A stretch of DNA of 64,000 bases. Source: a bacterium (GTDB taxonomy: Bacteria > Desulfobacterota > Binatia > HRBIN30 > CADEER01). The stretch is from NCBI GenBank assembly GCA_019637795.1, contig JAHBUY010000002.1, positions 434,001 through 498,000 of the forward strand. The letters are read 5' to 3'. Of this stretch, positions 15,107-23,454 are shown piece after piece (the first letter of the stretch is position 1; every line of letters begins with the position of its first letter). The notes beneath the pieces were generated by a model. That model ran no database searches, had not been told where the DNA came from, and saw only the letters and a list, made by a program, of their open reading frames with translations. The translations under genes were made by a program, and so were the position numbers.

Positions 15107-17113
15107 ATGGACGAGAACTTTGTCTGGAGAATCCAGAGGAACACCTATCTTCCGAAGACCAAGGCGCTCGCGCCGCTCTTCGAAGCGGTGGTGAATTCTC
15201 TGCATGCCACCGAGGAGGCAGGGAACCCGTCCAATGCAACGATTGACGTGATGATCGACCGCGGAGCGCAGGCGTCGCTCATGCCAAACTCGCCGCCTCC
15301 CGACATCACCGGATTCACGATCCGCGACGACGGCATCGGCTTTACCGACGAACACTTCCGTTCCTTCAACACGACCGACACCGACCAGAAGGCGGCCAAG
15401 GGCGGGAAGGGTGTCGGTCGCCTTCTGTGGCTGAAGGCATTTGAGCAGGCTGCCGTCGATAGCGTCTTCATGAACGGCGCATCGACGTTCCTCCGGCGCC
15501 AGTTCCGGTTTGTTCTCCAATCCGATCCCGTACAGGGAGGCGAGCGCCCCGAGATGGCGGACGGCCCGCGGTCGACGACCGTTCGCTTGATCGGACTCCG
15601 CGAAGGTATGAGCGTACCCGCGCAGGCAGACACAATCGCTCGCCACCTGCTGGCGCACTGCCTGCTCTACCTTCTCGACGCCTCGTGCCCGCGGCTCACG
15701 GTGCGGGATACGTGGAATGGCGACTCGTTCTCATTGAACCAGATGCTGGCCGAAATGCTCGCCTCATCCGAAGGTGGCGAGTTTGACGTTCAGGACCAGA
15801 CGTTCGCCGTCCGGCTCATCCGCCTCCGTTCCCGGGACAGGAAGGCTCACGCGATCCACTACTGTGCGGACAACCGGCCAGTGGTTTCCGAAAAACTGGA
15901 CGCTCTTCTTGAGGACTTGGACGGCAATCTGCTCATGGACGGCGGAGCAGAGACCTGCGTTGCCGTGGCCCTGGTGTCGAGCAGGTATCTGGACGAGCGT
16001 GTGAATGCCGAGCGAACGGAGTTTACGATTCCCAAGAAGACGATCGACGGCAACCTTGGGATCAAGGATCTTTCCTGGATGGAGATCGAGGAGGCGGTGG
16101 CCAATCGTCTTTCGGAACTCTTGGCCGATGAGTTGAAAAGTCTGCGTCAGACCAAACTCCACGGCATCGTCGAGCGCATTCAGCAAACGGTGCCGGAGTG
16201 GCGTTACCTCACCGTCCATGCTGCGGAGCGCCTCGCCCGCCTTCCTCCCACTCTCTCCGATCCGAAGTTCGAAGCCGCTCTCTTCCAAGTGTCACGCGAA
16301 CTCATGGAGGACACCAGTCAGAAGGTGAAGGCCATTACGAGCCGTGACGGCGCGATGGCCGACGCGACAATCGAAGCCGACTACGCCCAGTTGATCGACA
16401 CGCTGACGGCTATCAATGAAAAGGACCTGGCCGAGTACGTCCGTCATCGGCACGCGATCCTTGACCTGCTCGACCAGGCTCTTCGTCGTCAACCAGATGG
16501 GAAGTTCGTCTATGAGGATCGGGTTCACCAGATCATCTGTCCGCGCTTCGCCACCTCCGACGACCCGGAACACCTCCGGCAGAACCTATGGCTCCTCGAT
16601 GAGCGGCTGAGCTACCATCGATTTCTGGCATCCGACTTGCCGATGTCTTCATTCGGTGATGTCGAAGTAGCTAGCAAGAAAAAGCCAGATATCTATATTA
16701 CGTTTGACGAGCCGGCAGTATTCGCTGAAGGTGAACGACCGTTCCATTCTGTGACTATCGTGGAGTTCAAACGGCCCGAGCGAAGCGATTACACCGAGAA
16801 GGACAATCCGGTGTGGCAGGTATATGAGTACATCGACCTGCTCCGAACCGGCACGGTGCTCGATCGTGACCAGCGTCCAATACACCTCGACGACGCGATC
16901 CGGTTCTTCTGCCATATTGTCGCCACCGTAAACCAGAAGCTGGTGCAGGCGGTTCGCGAGCTGGGCATCCGCCCTGGCATCGACCAGCGATTGCTTTCTG
17001 GATACAGCGAGAGCAGACGGGCGTGGGTTGAGATTGTCGACTACGATATGTTGCTCGCCAACGCCCGACTGAGAAACCGAATGCTCTTTCAAAAGGCCGG
17101 GCTTCCATCGTGA
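15107..17113 (+). CDS. GHKL-type ATPase fused to a PD-(D/E)XK-like nuclease
   Basis: The N-terminal third is a Bergerat (GHKL) ATP-binding fold: N box EAVVNSLHA (26-34), G1 box DDGIGF (74-79) and G2 box GGKGVGR (99-105), as in Hsp90, MutL and MORC proteins. A long helical middle follows. Near the C-terminus, KKPDIYITFD (D527) and TIVEFKRP (E553, K555) form a probable PD-(D/E)XK site. An ATP-gated nuclease is thus likely, a plan seen among defence and DNA-repair proteins. Start at 15107 is chosen because the GHKL fold begins right after it; the longer frame would overlap the previous gene and its terminator. No good ribosome site is visible. Confidence 0.75.
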   Translation: MDENFVWRIQRNTYLPKTKALAPLFEAVVNSLHATEEAGNPSNATIDVMIDRGAQASLMPNSPPPDITGFTIRDDGIGFTDEHFRSFNTTDTDQKAAKGGKGVGRLLWLKAFEQAAVDSVFMNGASTFLRRQFRFVLQSDPVQGGERPEMADGPRSTTVRLIGLREGMSVPAQADTIARHLLAHCLLYLLDASCPRLTVRDTWNGDSFSLNQMLAEMLASSEGGEFDVQDQTFAVRLIRLRSRDRKAHAIHYCADNRPVVSEKLDALLEDLDGNLLMDGGAETCVAVALVSSRYLDERVNAERTEFTIPKKTIDGNLGIKDLSWMEIEEAVANRLSELLADELKSLRQTKLHGIVERIQQTVPEWRYLTVHAAERLARLPPTLSDPKFEAALFQVSRELMEDTSQKVKAITSRDGAMADATIEADYAQLIDTLTAINEKDLAEYVRHRHAILDLLDQALRRQPDGKFVYEDRVHQIICPRFATSDDPEHLRQNLWLLDERLSYHRFLASDLPMSSFGDVEVASKKKPDIYITFDEPAVFAEGERPFHSVTIVEFKRPERSDYTEKDNPVWQVYEYIDLLRTGTVLDRDQRPIHLDDAIRFFCHIVATVNQKLVQAVRELGIRPGIDQRLLSGYSESRRAWVEIVDYDMLLANARLRNRMLFQKAGLPS

Positions 17114-17184
17114 TGATCGTTCCTTGACGGCCTCCGACTTCCGCCTCTTTACTGATCGGAGTCCCTCGAAGAGAACCCGATGGG

Positions 17185-17517
17185 ATGACCTATACGGAAG
17201 GGACGCTCACCGGCCCGACGGGCAACCAGGGCGTCCTGCGGTTTCTCGTGGACAGCGGCGCCGTCTACACGCGCGTTGCGCACAATGTTCGGAAGGCCCT
17301 CGATCTCACCCCGAAACGGACCGTCACCTTCAGTCTGGCCGACGGCACTCCGCTCCGAATATCACATCGCGCTTCCCCAGGCGACGGCCACACGCCGGTC
17401 ATCCTGGGCGAACCGGGCGGCGAGGCGCTCCTCGGGACCGTGACGCTCGAAGAACTCGGCCTCGTCCTTCATCCGTTCAAGCGCACGTTTGAACCGATGC
17501 GCATGCTCCTCGCCTGA
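17185..17517 (+). CDS. Retropepsin-like aspartic protease (small, with scarred middle)
   Basis: A 110-residue clan AA protease: FLVDSGAVYTRV contains the catalytic D-S-G (usually D-S/T-G), TFSLADGT and LLGTVTLEELGLVL fit the second half, and the end PMRMLLA is typical. Family members act as dimers. Between LADGT and GHTPVILGE the sequence is shorter than in relatives as I remember them, and the shifted frame there reads EYHIALPQ, which matches the expected family sequence. This points to two compensating frameshifts, so activity may be impaired. No strong ribosome site is seen; a perfect terminator follows. Confidence 0.7.
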   Translation: MTYTEGTLTGPTGNQGVLRFLVDSGAVYTRVAHNVRKALDLTPKRTVTFSLADGTPLRISHRASPGDGHTPVILGEPGGEALLGTVTLEELGLVLHPFKRTFEPMRMLLA

Positions 17518-17528
17518 CGGAGCACCAC

Positions 17529-17558
17529 GCCGCGACCCCGTGTCGCGGCTTTTTCTTT
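17529..17558 (+). terminator. Intrinsic terminator after the aspartic protease gene
   Basis: GCCGCGAC, loop CCCGT, GTCGCGGC: a perfect 8-bp stem at 17529-17549, followed by TTTTTCTTT. It stands 11 bases after the stop codon. Confidence 0.9.
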
Positions 17559-17609
17559 GCGAGCGAATCCTATCCGGAACGTCGGTCCGGGCACTGGCCA
17601 AGCTCAGTG

Positions 17610-19187
17610 TCACCAATTTCTTCTCCAGTTGCCTGCGCGTTGCCGCACCCATGTGAGGAGATCTCCCGCAAGCCGCCGCAGGTCTCCCTGAAAGATCGCC
17701 GCGAGGGAACCGAAAACGATAGCGGCGAGAACGCTCCACCAAAGCTGGTTGATGCTGACCTGCAGCGAGTACAGGGATGTCTTCAGGCTGAGCCGCCGTT
17801 CCACCCGGTCCTTCGCCAATTGCAGGCACCTCTCCAGTCTCGCCGACTGATTGTCCAGCTCCGTGAGATCCGCGCGGAGAACGCGGCTCGTATCGTAAGG
17901 GACGTTGGGACCCAAATTGTATCGTAGGGCCAGCTTGACGAACTGCGTCCACAGACCGGATTCCAAGAGGTGCGCACCGTGACGCTCGCGGAATCCTTCG
18001 GTCGCCGCCACGAAGTCATCGGCACCACGTCCCTTCTTCTCGAAGACCGGCACGTCGTCCAAGACCTTCATCATGTCACTGGTCTTCTCGCGAAAAATGC
18101 GAACGGCTGCCTCCAAGTTCTCTCCTTCCACCAGCCTTTCTTCGAGGTTGGTCTCAAGAGCCGCAATCGCGTCCCCCGACTCAGCCGATCGCAGGGCGCG
18201 CAGGTCGGCATCGAACGCGTCACACGAATACGCGCGCGCGGCGGCCTGATAGTGCGGGACGACGACGTGGAGGAAGAGAATGAACCGGGCCACGCGCTCT
18301 ATCTCGCGACTCAGTGGATTCTGGAGCATCCACACCGACCGCTGGGGGTCGGGCAGAATCGGGGGCTTGTTGGCAACGACTGCGCGGACGAGCTCCGATA
18401 GCTCGGGATGTGCAATGAACGTCTGGCCGTTGAACATAAAGTAGGCGTGATCGACGTGCGGGAGGACGCCCATCGAGACCAGATCGCTCGCCGTCCAGTA
18501 CTGTGTCATGTCCGCGCCGTCGTACTCGTGCATCAAGTACTCGAACTTCGTGGGGTCATCGATATGCGTTGCGAGCAGGAGAGGAATCTTCATGCTCGCA
18601 TACGGCTCGCGTAACGTCTTCAGCAGGATCGCCAGCGGAGAGTCTGCGAGAAAATTGGCCGACACAACCCCGAGAAGGCGCTTCGTCTCCTGCTGATAGT
18701 CCTCCCGATCGTGAAACGCATTCCTGTGGCGATCGGTGATCACGAGGACGAAGAGCGGGTAGCGACGGAGTTCAAGGTCAGGTTGGTCCTTCAGTGAGAA
18801 ACTCACCGACGGCCCCCAACTGTCTTCCGAATCGTGAACCGACTCCGGCACAACCAGATCGCTGGACCGTAGCCGTTCCCCCAGGAGTCGCCGGCCGTTT
18901 TCTTTGAAATCAAACGGGAAGCTTGGCGCCATGGCAAACCAGCGGTCGTAAGTGGTGCGGTCGCCAAAGACAGCCGGCCGGTCCAGACCGAACACATCGA
19001 GGCGCTCGATGTCGCCACCAATCTCCACGAGTTCTCCGTCGACCGTGCATGGCCACAGGGCGTAGACGACGCCGGGTGTTTGCGCGAAGAGATCGATATC
19101 AGACGCGGACTCCAGCGCTGTCCCTGTGACGCTGAACCCGCACGCGACCAGAAAACCAAGAACGGTGATAAGAGAAAGACGGCTCAA
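17610..19187 (-). CDS. Putative lipoprotein with C-terminal membrane helix, unknown function
   Basis: A 525-residue protein with a signal sequence ending in the lipobox LVAC (13-16), a large periplasmic-looking body, and one hydrophobic segment near the C-terminus (about 473-495) followed by basic residues. No known domain was recognised. The middle holds a charged helical stretch (about 330-390 and 430-465) that may form a coiled coil. It is divergently placed to the trypsin-like protease gene with about 77 bases between, an arrangement that suggests joint regulation. It could present a substrate or inhibitor for that protease; this is only suggested by position. Confidence 0.6.
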   Translation of the reverse strand: MSRLSLITVLGFLVACGFSVTGTALESASDIDLFAQTPGVVYALWPCTVDGELVEIGGDIERLDVFGLDRPAVFGDRTTYDRWFAMAPSFPFDFKENGRRLLGERLRSSDLVVPESVHDSEDSWGPSVSFSLKDQPDLELRRYPLFVLVITDRHRNAFHDREDYQQETKRLLGVVSANFLADSPLAILLKTLREPYASMKIPLLLATHIDDPTKFEYLMHEYDGADMTQYWTASDLVSMGVLPHVDHAYFMFNGQTFIAHPELSELVRAVVANKPPILPDPQRSVWMLQNPLSREIERVARFILFLHVVVPHYQAAARAYSCDAFDADLRALRSAESGDAIAALETNLEERLVEGENLEAAVRIFREKTSDMMKVLDDVPVFEKKGRGADDFVAATEGFRERHGAHLLESGLWTQFVKLALRYNLGPNVPYDTSRVLRADLTELDNQSARLERCLQLAKDRVERRLSLKTSLYSLQVSINQLWWSVLAAIVFGSLAAIFQGDLRRLAGDLLTWVRQRAGNWRRNW

Positions 19188-19264
19188 CGGCGTTGCCTCC
19201 CGGACAATCTTGAGCGAAATGGTGTAGCAGGTTTCGAGTGGCGAGAAGGGAGGTGGAGTCGGTC

Positions 19265-20116
19265 GTGCCGCGAATCGAGAACGTGGAGGACGCGGCGCTC
19301 GACGCCGCGCTGCGCTTCATCCGCAACCACACCTCACCACTCTTCCTCGACGGCGCGTTGGCAGGGTCGGGGACCTTCATCTCGTGGGATGATCAATTCG
19401 GCATCCTCACCGCGCACCACGTGCCGCACAACCCGTTGGACTCCGCCAGGCGCTTCGACTTTTCGGCAAGCAGTGGTCAGAAGCTCGGCTTGTCGCTCGT
19501 CGAGTACGCCCATCGTTTCGAGCTTGAGATGCGCTATCTCGGGGTGTCGGATATTGCCCTTCCGATCGACCCCGCCGATCCATGTCGGGGTCCCGACCTG
19601 GCGGTGATCCGCCTTGGCAACAAGGCGTCGGTCCAGGATATCGAAGCGCGTAAATCGTTCTATCGTCTCAGCTATCGAACTGCTGAACGCCTCGAAGCTT
19701 CGCTGCGCGCTGATGGGATCTTCGCCATCTGCGGTGCGGCGAAGGAAGAGGAACGTCAGGCCGAACCGGAACTCGGATTCAGCGAGGTCACCGTGGAGAA
19801 CCTGTGCACCTACTATGGGGGTCTTGTTCCACCGCACAGCCGCTGGTTCGAACGTGATGGGTACGAATACATCGAGATCGATGTCCGGTACCCTGGAGTT
19901 GAGGATCCTCCGAAGAAGTTCGGCGGCGTCAGTGGCGGTGGCCTTTGGCAGATTGCCGTGCAGCCTTGTCCCGACGATCCCACCCGCTTCGTCGTCTTCG
20001 ATGACCCGGTGCTCGCCGGGGTGGCGTTCTGTCAAGGCGTCGTTGATCCCTCCCGCGGATTTCTTCGGTGTCATGCGGGGGGAGTTCCCTACCGCCAAGT
20101 GCTCACCGGGCTGTAG
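19265..20116 (+). CDS. Trypsin-like serine protease
   Basis: A chymotrypsin-fold peptidase with all three catalytic residues in order: H52 in GILTAHHV, D110 in RGPDLAVIRL and S222 in GGVSGGGLW. The Ser motif differs from the classical GDSGGP but is usual in trypsin-like domains of bacterial conflict systems. No signal peptide is seen, so it is probably cytoplasmic. The GTG at 19265 is chosen because GGGAGGTG lies about 9 bases upstream; the GTG at 19238 lies before that site. It is divergent from a lipoprotein gene and is not attached to any recognisable sensor domain. Confidence 0.75.
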   Translation: MPRIENVEDAALDAALRFIRNHTSPLFLDGALAGSGTFISWDDQFGILTAHHVPHNPLDSARRFDFSASSGQKLGLSLVEYAHRFELEMRYLGVSDIALPIDPADPCRGPDLAVIRLGNKASVQDIEARKSFYRLSYRTAERLEASLRADGIFAICGAAKEEERQAEPELGFSEVTVENLCTYYGGLVPPHSRWFERDGYEYIEIDVRYPGVEDPPKKFGGVSGGGLWQIAVQPCPDDPTRFVVFDDPVLAGVAFCQGVVDPSRGFLRCHAGGVPYRQVLTGL

Positions 20117-20325
20117 TTATGCTCAATCGCGTTTGAGACAGGAGGAAGGTTCTGTTGCGATCGGATTACGTAGTTCGAGATATGCGGACCTTCAACGGAG
20201 GCTTCTTCGTCCTGAAGCGAGGTGTCCGAGACTAAGCTGCAAGTCGCGGTGATTCTGCCTCCGAATCCACGTCCCTGTGGCGCCACTAGCGCGATGGGCT
20301 ACGTCGCCGTGGGTATGACGACCCT

Positions 20326-22215
20326 CTATGCCGCCCTCGACAACTTCCTCCGTCTTTTCCTTCGGAAGAACCGCTCTACGCTCGATACATCTGGGAACAC
20401 CTCTCTGTTCAGGTCCCAGTAGTGCCACACGCACACCTTCCGGATGATGCGATCCCAGGTTCGAACGTCGTCCCGTAATCCCCGCCCAGTGGGACGAGCG
20501 AGCGCGCTCGCGTGATCTCGTCCAGTCGTAGCGCGAGAATCCGTAGGTTCGAGAGGGCCGCCAGGGTCGTCGTCCGCAACCTGAGATCCATCGAAGAAGG
20601 AGAAGGGCTCACGCGCGTCAATCCTGACCGTTTTCGCTTGGAGCCTCAGGTTCGAACCGACTTCGAGCACGAGAGCCTTCTTCTCTGGTGGAGCGCTTCT
20701 CTCGAAGCGGTTCTGCAGTCCTTGAGCCAGGGTGAAGGTTGCGAGGGCGCGGTGACGCGCGTCCGCAATCCGATTGTCGCGCAGCATGGCTGCTTGAAGG
20801 CGTTCCTTCCGTTTCACGAGAGCGGAGCGCTGAACCGCGTACTCCTCGTCGCTTAGCAGGCTGCCGTCGACATTGGCTGGCGACGTTTTCAACGCGAGAA
20901 GTTGCTGCAGCCGTGTCGTGGTCTCGCCGAGGGCCTGCCGGCGCGACTCGGAAGCGGCGACCGTGATCGCGGCGAGCTCCGCGCAGAGTTCGGGAGCCCT
21001 GCGGATCGCATACTCCTTGAGGGATTCGGGAATGGTGATCCGCCCAAGAAAGGCGGCGATCTGCTCCGCGATCTGATCTTCGGTGAGACTCCGTTCGGCG
21101 CATCGGGGAGTCTTCCGCCGCGTGCAGTGGTAGTAGGTGTAGATGAGGCGCTTCGCGTGCGGCATCTGTTCGATGCGCGCTGCGCAGGAGGGACAGCTCT
21201 CCTTGCCACGTAGAGAGAACTTCGTCCGGCATTGCGCGCAGATGAGCTGTTCCTTTTCCTCGGCGGTAACCGCCGCGCCGCAGGTTCCGCACTTCAAGAG
21301 GCCGGCGAAGGGGAACTGGCGCTTGCGGGCTCGCGGGTTACCTTTCCGACCCAGGCGGGCCTGCACGATTCGGAACTCGTCCTCCGAGATGATTGGCGTA
21401 TGGCGTCCCAGCCACCAGGCTCCGCTCCCTTGCGGGTACTCGAACCAACCGTAGTAAAAGGGATTCGTCAGAATGCGGTAGACGGTGCTTCGAGAGAGAG
21501 GCCGATTGCCGAGGCGGCGCATGCGTCGCGTGCGGAAACCCCATTCGTTGTTGGCGAGCTTCCAAATCTGGGGCGGCGTGTAGCGGCCACTGAGCGCCGC
21601 TTCCCAGATGCGCTTCACAAGTGGAAGGCGGACCGGATCGGTGACAATGCAAGTCTCGCCGTTCTCGGGAGAGCGCCAGTTCAGGTAGCCGAGCGGGGCC
21701 ACTGACGGGTACCATCCCTTTTCGAGCTTAGCTCGCAGGCCGCGCTTCACGTTGCGGCTCAGATCCTCGATATACTTCTGCGCCATGCCGAACTCGATGT
21801 ACATAAGGATGGTGTTGTCATCGGCCTGGCGGAAGCTTTGGGTCGGCGTCAAGATCTCTACCCCGTGCTGCTTCATCGACCAGATGACGGCACCGCCGTC
21901 GATGGGGTTCCTCGCCAGGCGGTCCAGCTTCCAGCAGATGACGCCATGCGCCTCGCCGCGATAGATTCGCTGCATCATCACGTTGAAAACCGGTCGGCCA
22001 GGTTCTTTGGCCGAGCGCGCCTCAGTCAGGACCTCGACAATGTCGAGCGACCGAGAGGAAGCAAGGCGGGCAAGTTCCGCCTGTTGCGATTCGATTGAGA
22101 GCACTTGGCGGTCTTCCGCCTCGGTCGATTTGCGGCAGTAAATGAAGAATCGTGGCATGTCATCGGAAATGGTTCTTGCCTCCTCATGGTAAGAGCGCAG
22201 TCGAATCGTTGTCAA
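20326..22215 (-). CDS. Large serine recombinase (second one)
   Basis: N-terminal resolvase domain with catalytic serine in [14 protein letters not shown] (S30 if counted from the TTG start), KLDRLARNP helix and [12 protein letters not shown]; then a recombinase domain and a zinc beta-ribbon (KCGTCG, ICAQC, CPSCA, YHCTRR). Such enzymes integrate and excise elements at att sites without tyrosine-type homology. The TTG start overlaps the stop of the small upstream gene. GAGGAGG is better spaced for an internal ATT codon, and an ATG lies 20 bases after it, so the true start is uncertain. The last 90 or so codons have weaker codon bias than another frame, hinting at a 3' frameshift. Confidence 0.85.
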   Translation of the reverse strand: MTTIRLRSYHEEARTISDDMPRFFIYCRKSTEAEDRQVLSIESQQAELARLASSRSLDIVEVLTEARSAKEPGRPVFNVMMQRIYRGEAHGVICWKLDRLARNPIDGGAVIWSMKQHGVEILTPTQSFRQADDNTILMYIEFGMAQKYIEDLSRNVKRGLRAKLEKGWYPSVAPLGYLNWRSPENGETCIVTDPVRLPLVKRIWEAALSGRYTPPQIWKLANNEWGFRTRRMRRLGNRPLSRSTVYRILTNPFYYGWFEYPQGSGAWWLGRHTPIISEDEFRIVQARLGRKGNPRARKRQFPFAGLLKCGTCGAAVTAEEKEQLICAQCRTKFSLRGKESCPSCAARIEQMPHAKRLIYTYYHCTRRKTPRCAERSLTEDQIAEQIAAFLGRITIPESLKEYAIRRAPELCAELAAITVAASESRRQALGETTTRLQQLLALKTSPANVDGSLLSDEEYAVQRSALVKRKERLQAAMLRDNRIADARHRALATFTLAQGLQNRFERSAPPEKKALVLEVGSNLRLQAKTVRIDAREPFSFFDGSQVADDDPGGPLEPTDSRATTGRDHASALARPTGRGLRDDVRTWDRIIRKVCVWHYWDLNREVFPDVSSVERFFRRKRRRKLSRAA

Positions 22216-22385
22216 AGTTCGACCTGTGGATCATCGACTAGGTCGACCGCATCGTGCAGGAGGAGCGCCACCAACCGCACCAGGCGCCCGGCGTGCTCGG
22301 TTGCCTCGCTTTCGGAGATTTCCCGTCCGAACTCGCGGGCGTAGATCTCCCGATATTCGCGGACCGCTTCTCGGCTCAGGTTCAT
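22212..22385 (-). CDS. Small acidic protein upstream of the serine recombinase
   Basis: A 57-residue protein, [20 protein letters not shown] at the start, followed by a [15 protein letters not shown] helix. It resembles the short conserved proteins of the E-F/Y-G-x-E-I/L-S-x-x-E-A type that sit near recombinase genes in varied bacteria. Two or three helices are predicted from the pattern, with an acidic tail. Its TGA shares two bases with the TTG start of the recombinase gene, so translation is probably coupled. Function unknown; a partner or regulator of the recombinase is possible. No ribosome site is seen before it. Confidence 0.6.
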   Translation of the reverse strand: MNLSREAVREYREIYAREFGREISESEATEHAGRLVRLVALLLHDAVDLVDDPQVEL

Positions 22386-22417
22386 CGGAACAGCGTACCC
22401 GTCCGCAGTGAGCGGGG

Positions 22418-22485
22418 AAGACGGCGGAATGTGCCGCCAGGTACATGCCGCTCCGTCTTTGCCTCGCTCGCTACTGCCGTACGCT
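22418..22485. promoter_or_regulatory. Second copy of the dyad/promoter box, upstream of the primase gene
   Basis: AAGACGGCGG (22418-22427) and CCGCTCCGTCTTT (22448-22460) form an imperfect dyad. TTTGCC overlaps the right arm (22458-22463), and TACGCT (22480-22485) follows after 16 bases. The layout matches the box at 13214-13282 base for base in the right arm. The primase ATG is 7 bases past TACGCT, so transcripts would have almost no leader. Confidence 0.55.
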
Positions 22486-22491
22486 GAGCCC

Positions 22492-23454
22492 ATGACACAC
22501 ATCGACGATTTGGCTGCAGTGGCCGTCGGCTTCCATGAAGCGCTGCCCGACCGCATCCGTGAGTATCTGAACGGTCGGGGCATCCCTGATGGCATCATCT
22601 CCCGATACCGCCTCGGCTGGAACGGGCGACGGATCACGATCCCGATCACGAACCGCGACGGAATCGTCTCCTTCTTCAAGCTCGCCAAGGACCCGGCGGA
22701 TGCGAGCGACGCTCCGAAAATGCTCGTGAACGCCGGTGGCTCAGTGGAGCTCTACGGCTGGGAACGAGTACTCGCGAAGACGAGCCCGCTCGTGATCTGC
22801 GAGGGGGAGTTCGACCGGCTGGTTTTGGAATCCCGTGGCTTTCCGGCTGTGACCTCGACCGGCGGCTGCGGCGTCTTCCGCAAGGAGTGGGCGAAGGAGT
22901 TTGCCGAGATCCGGGAGGTCTACATCTGCTTCGACAACGACGAACCGGGCCGTGACGGTGCTCAGCGGGTTGCGGAATTGATTCCGTACGCGAAGATCGT
23001 CCGCTTGACCGACGACGTTGGCCCCGCCGGTGACATCACCGACTTCCTCGTCCGCCTCGGACGCTCGAACGACGACTTCGTGGATCTCCTCAAGACGGCC
23101 GTGCCGGCGCAGAAGAGTTCGCGTCCGCCACGTGATCGGTCGCCCCGAGCTCACGAACCCGACTCTCCGCTGGCGCGGCGCGTCGCGCGTCTCAAATCAT
23201 CGCTCTCCATCGTCGAGGTGATCGAGCCCTACGTGACCCTCCGCATCGGCCACGGTGTGCTTCGCGGGCACTGCCCGTTCCACCAGGACGACACGCCGTC
23301 CTTCACCGTCTACCCGGCCACCGGCACCTTCCACTGCTTCGGCTGCCGCATACACGGCGATGCAATCAGGTTCCTCATGGAGGCGGCGCACCTCACCTTC
23401 TACCAGGCGCTCGAAGCGCTCGAATCTCACCAACGCCATGGCCGAGCAGCCTGA
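22492..23454 (+). CDS. Primase-like protein with Toprim first and CHC2 zinc finger last
   Basis: A 320-residue DnaG-related protein. Residues 98-185 form a Toprim domain with the acidic motifs VICEGEFD (E104) and YICFDNDEPGRDG (D148, D150). A basic Pro-rich linker (205-230) follows, then a CHC2-type zinc ribbon with ligands C261, H264, C282 and C285 and the strand GTFHCFGC. In cellular DnaG the zinc ribbon is N-terminal and Toprim is central, so the order is permuted and the DnaG N-terminal catalytic subdomain is not evident. It overlaps the ATPase gene downstream by 17 bases, giving an element-encoded replication pair. Confidence 0.8.
   Translation: MTHIDDLAAVAVGFHEALPDRIREYLNGRGIPDGIISRYRLGWNGRRITIPITNRDGIVSFFKLAKDPADASDAPKMLVNAGGSVELYGWERVLAKTSPLVICEGEFDRLVLESRGFPAVTSTGGCGVFRKEWAKEFAEIREVYICFDNDEPGRDGAQRVAELIPYAKIVRLTDDVGPAGDITDFLVRLGRSNDDFVDLLKTAVPAQKSSRPPRDRSPRAHEPDSPLARRVARLKSSLSIVEVIEPYVTLRIGHGVLRGHCPFHQDDTPSFTVYPATGTFHCFGCRIHGDAIRFLMEAAHLTFYQALEALESHQRHGRAA

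Noticed and set aside
20222-20422. Small plus-strand frame between the protease and the recombinase
   Set aside because: No ribosome site, no family resemblance, and it overlaps the end of the recombinase gene in antisense.
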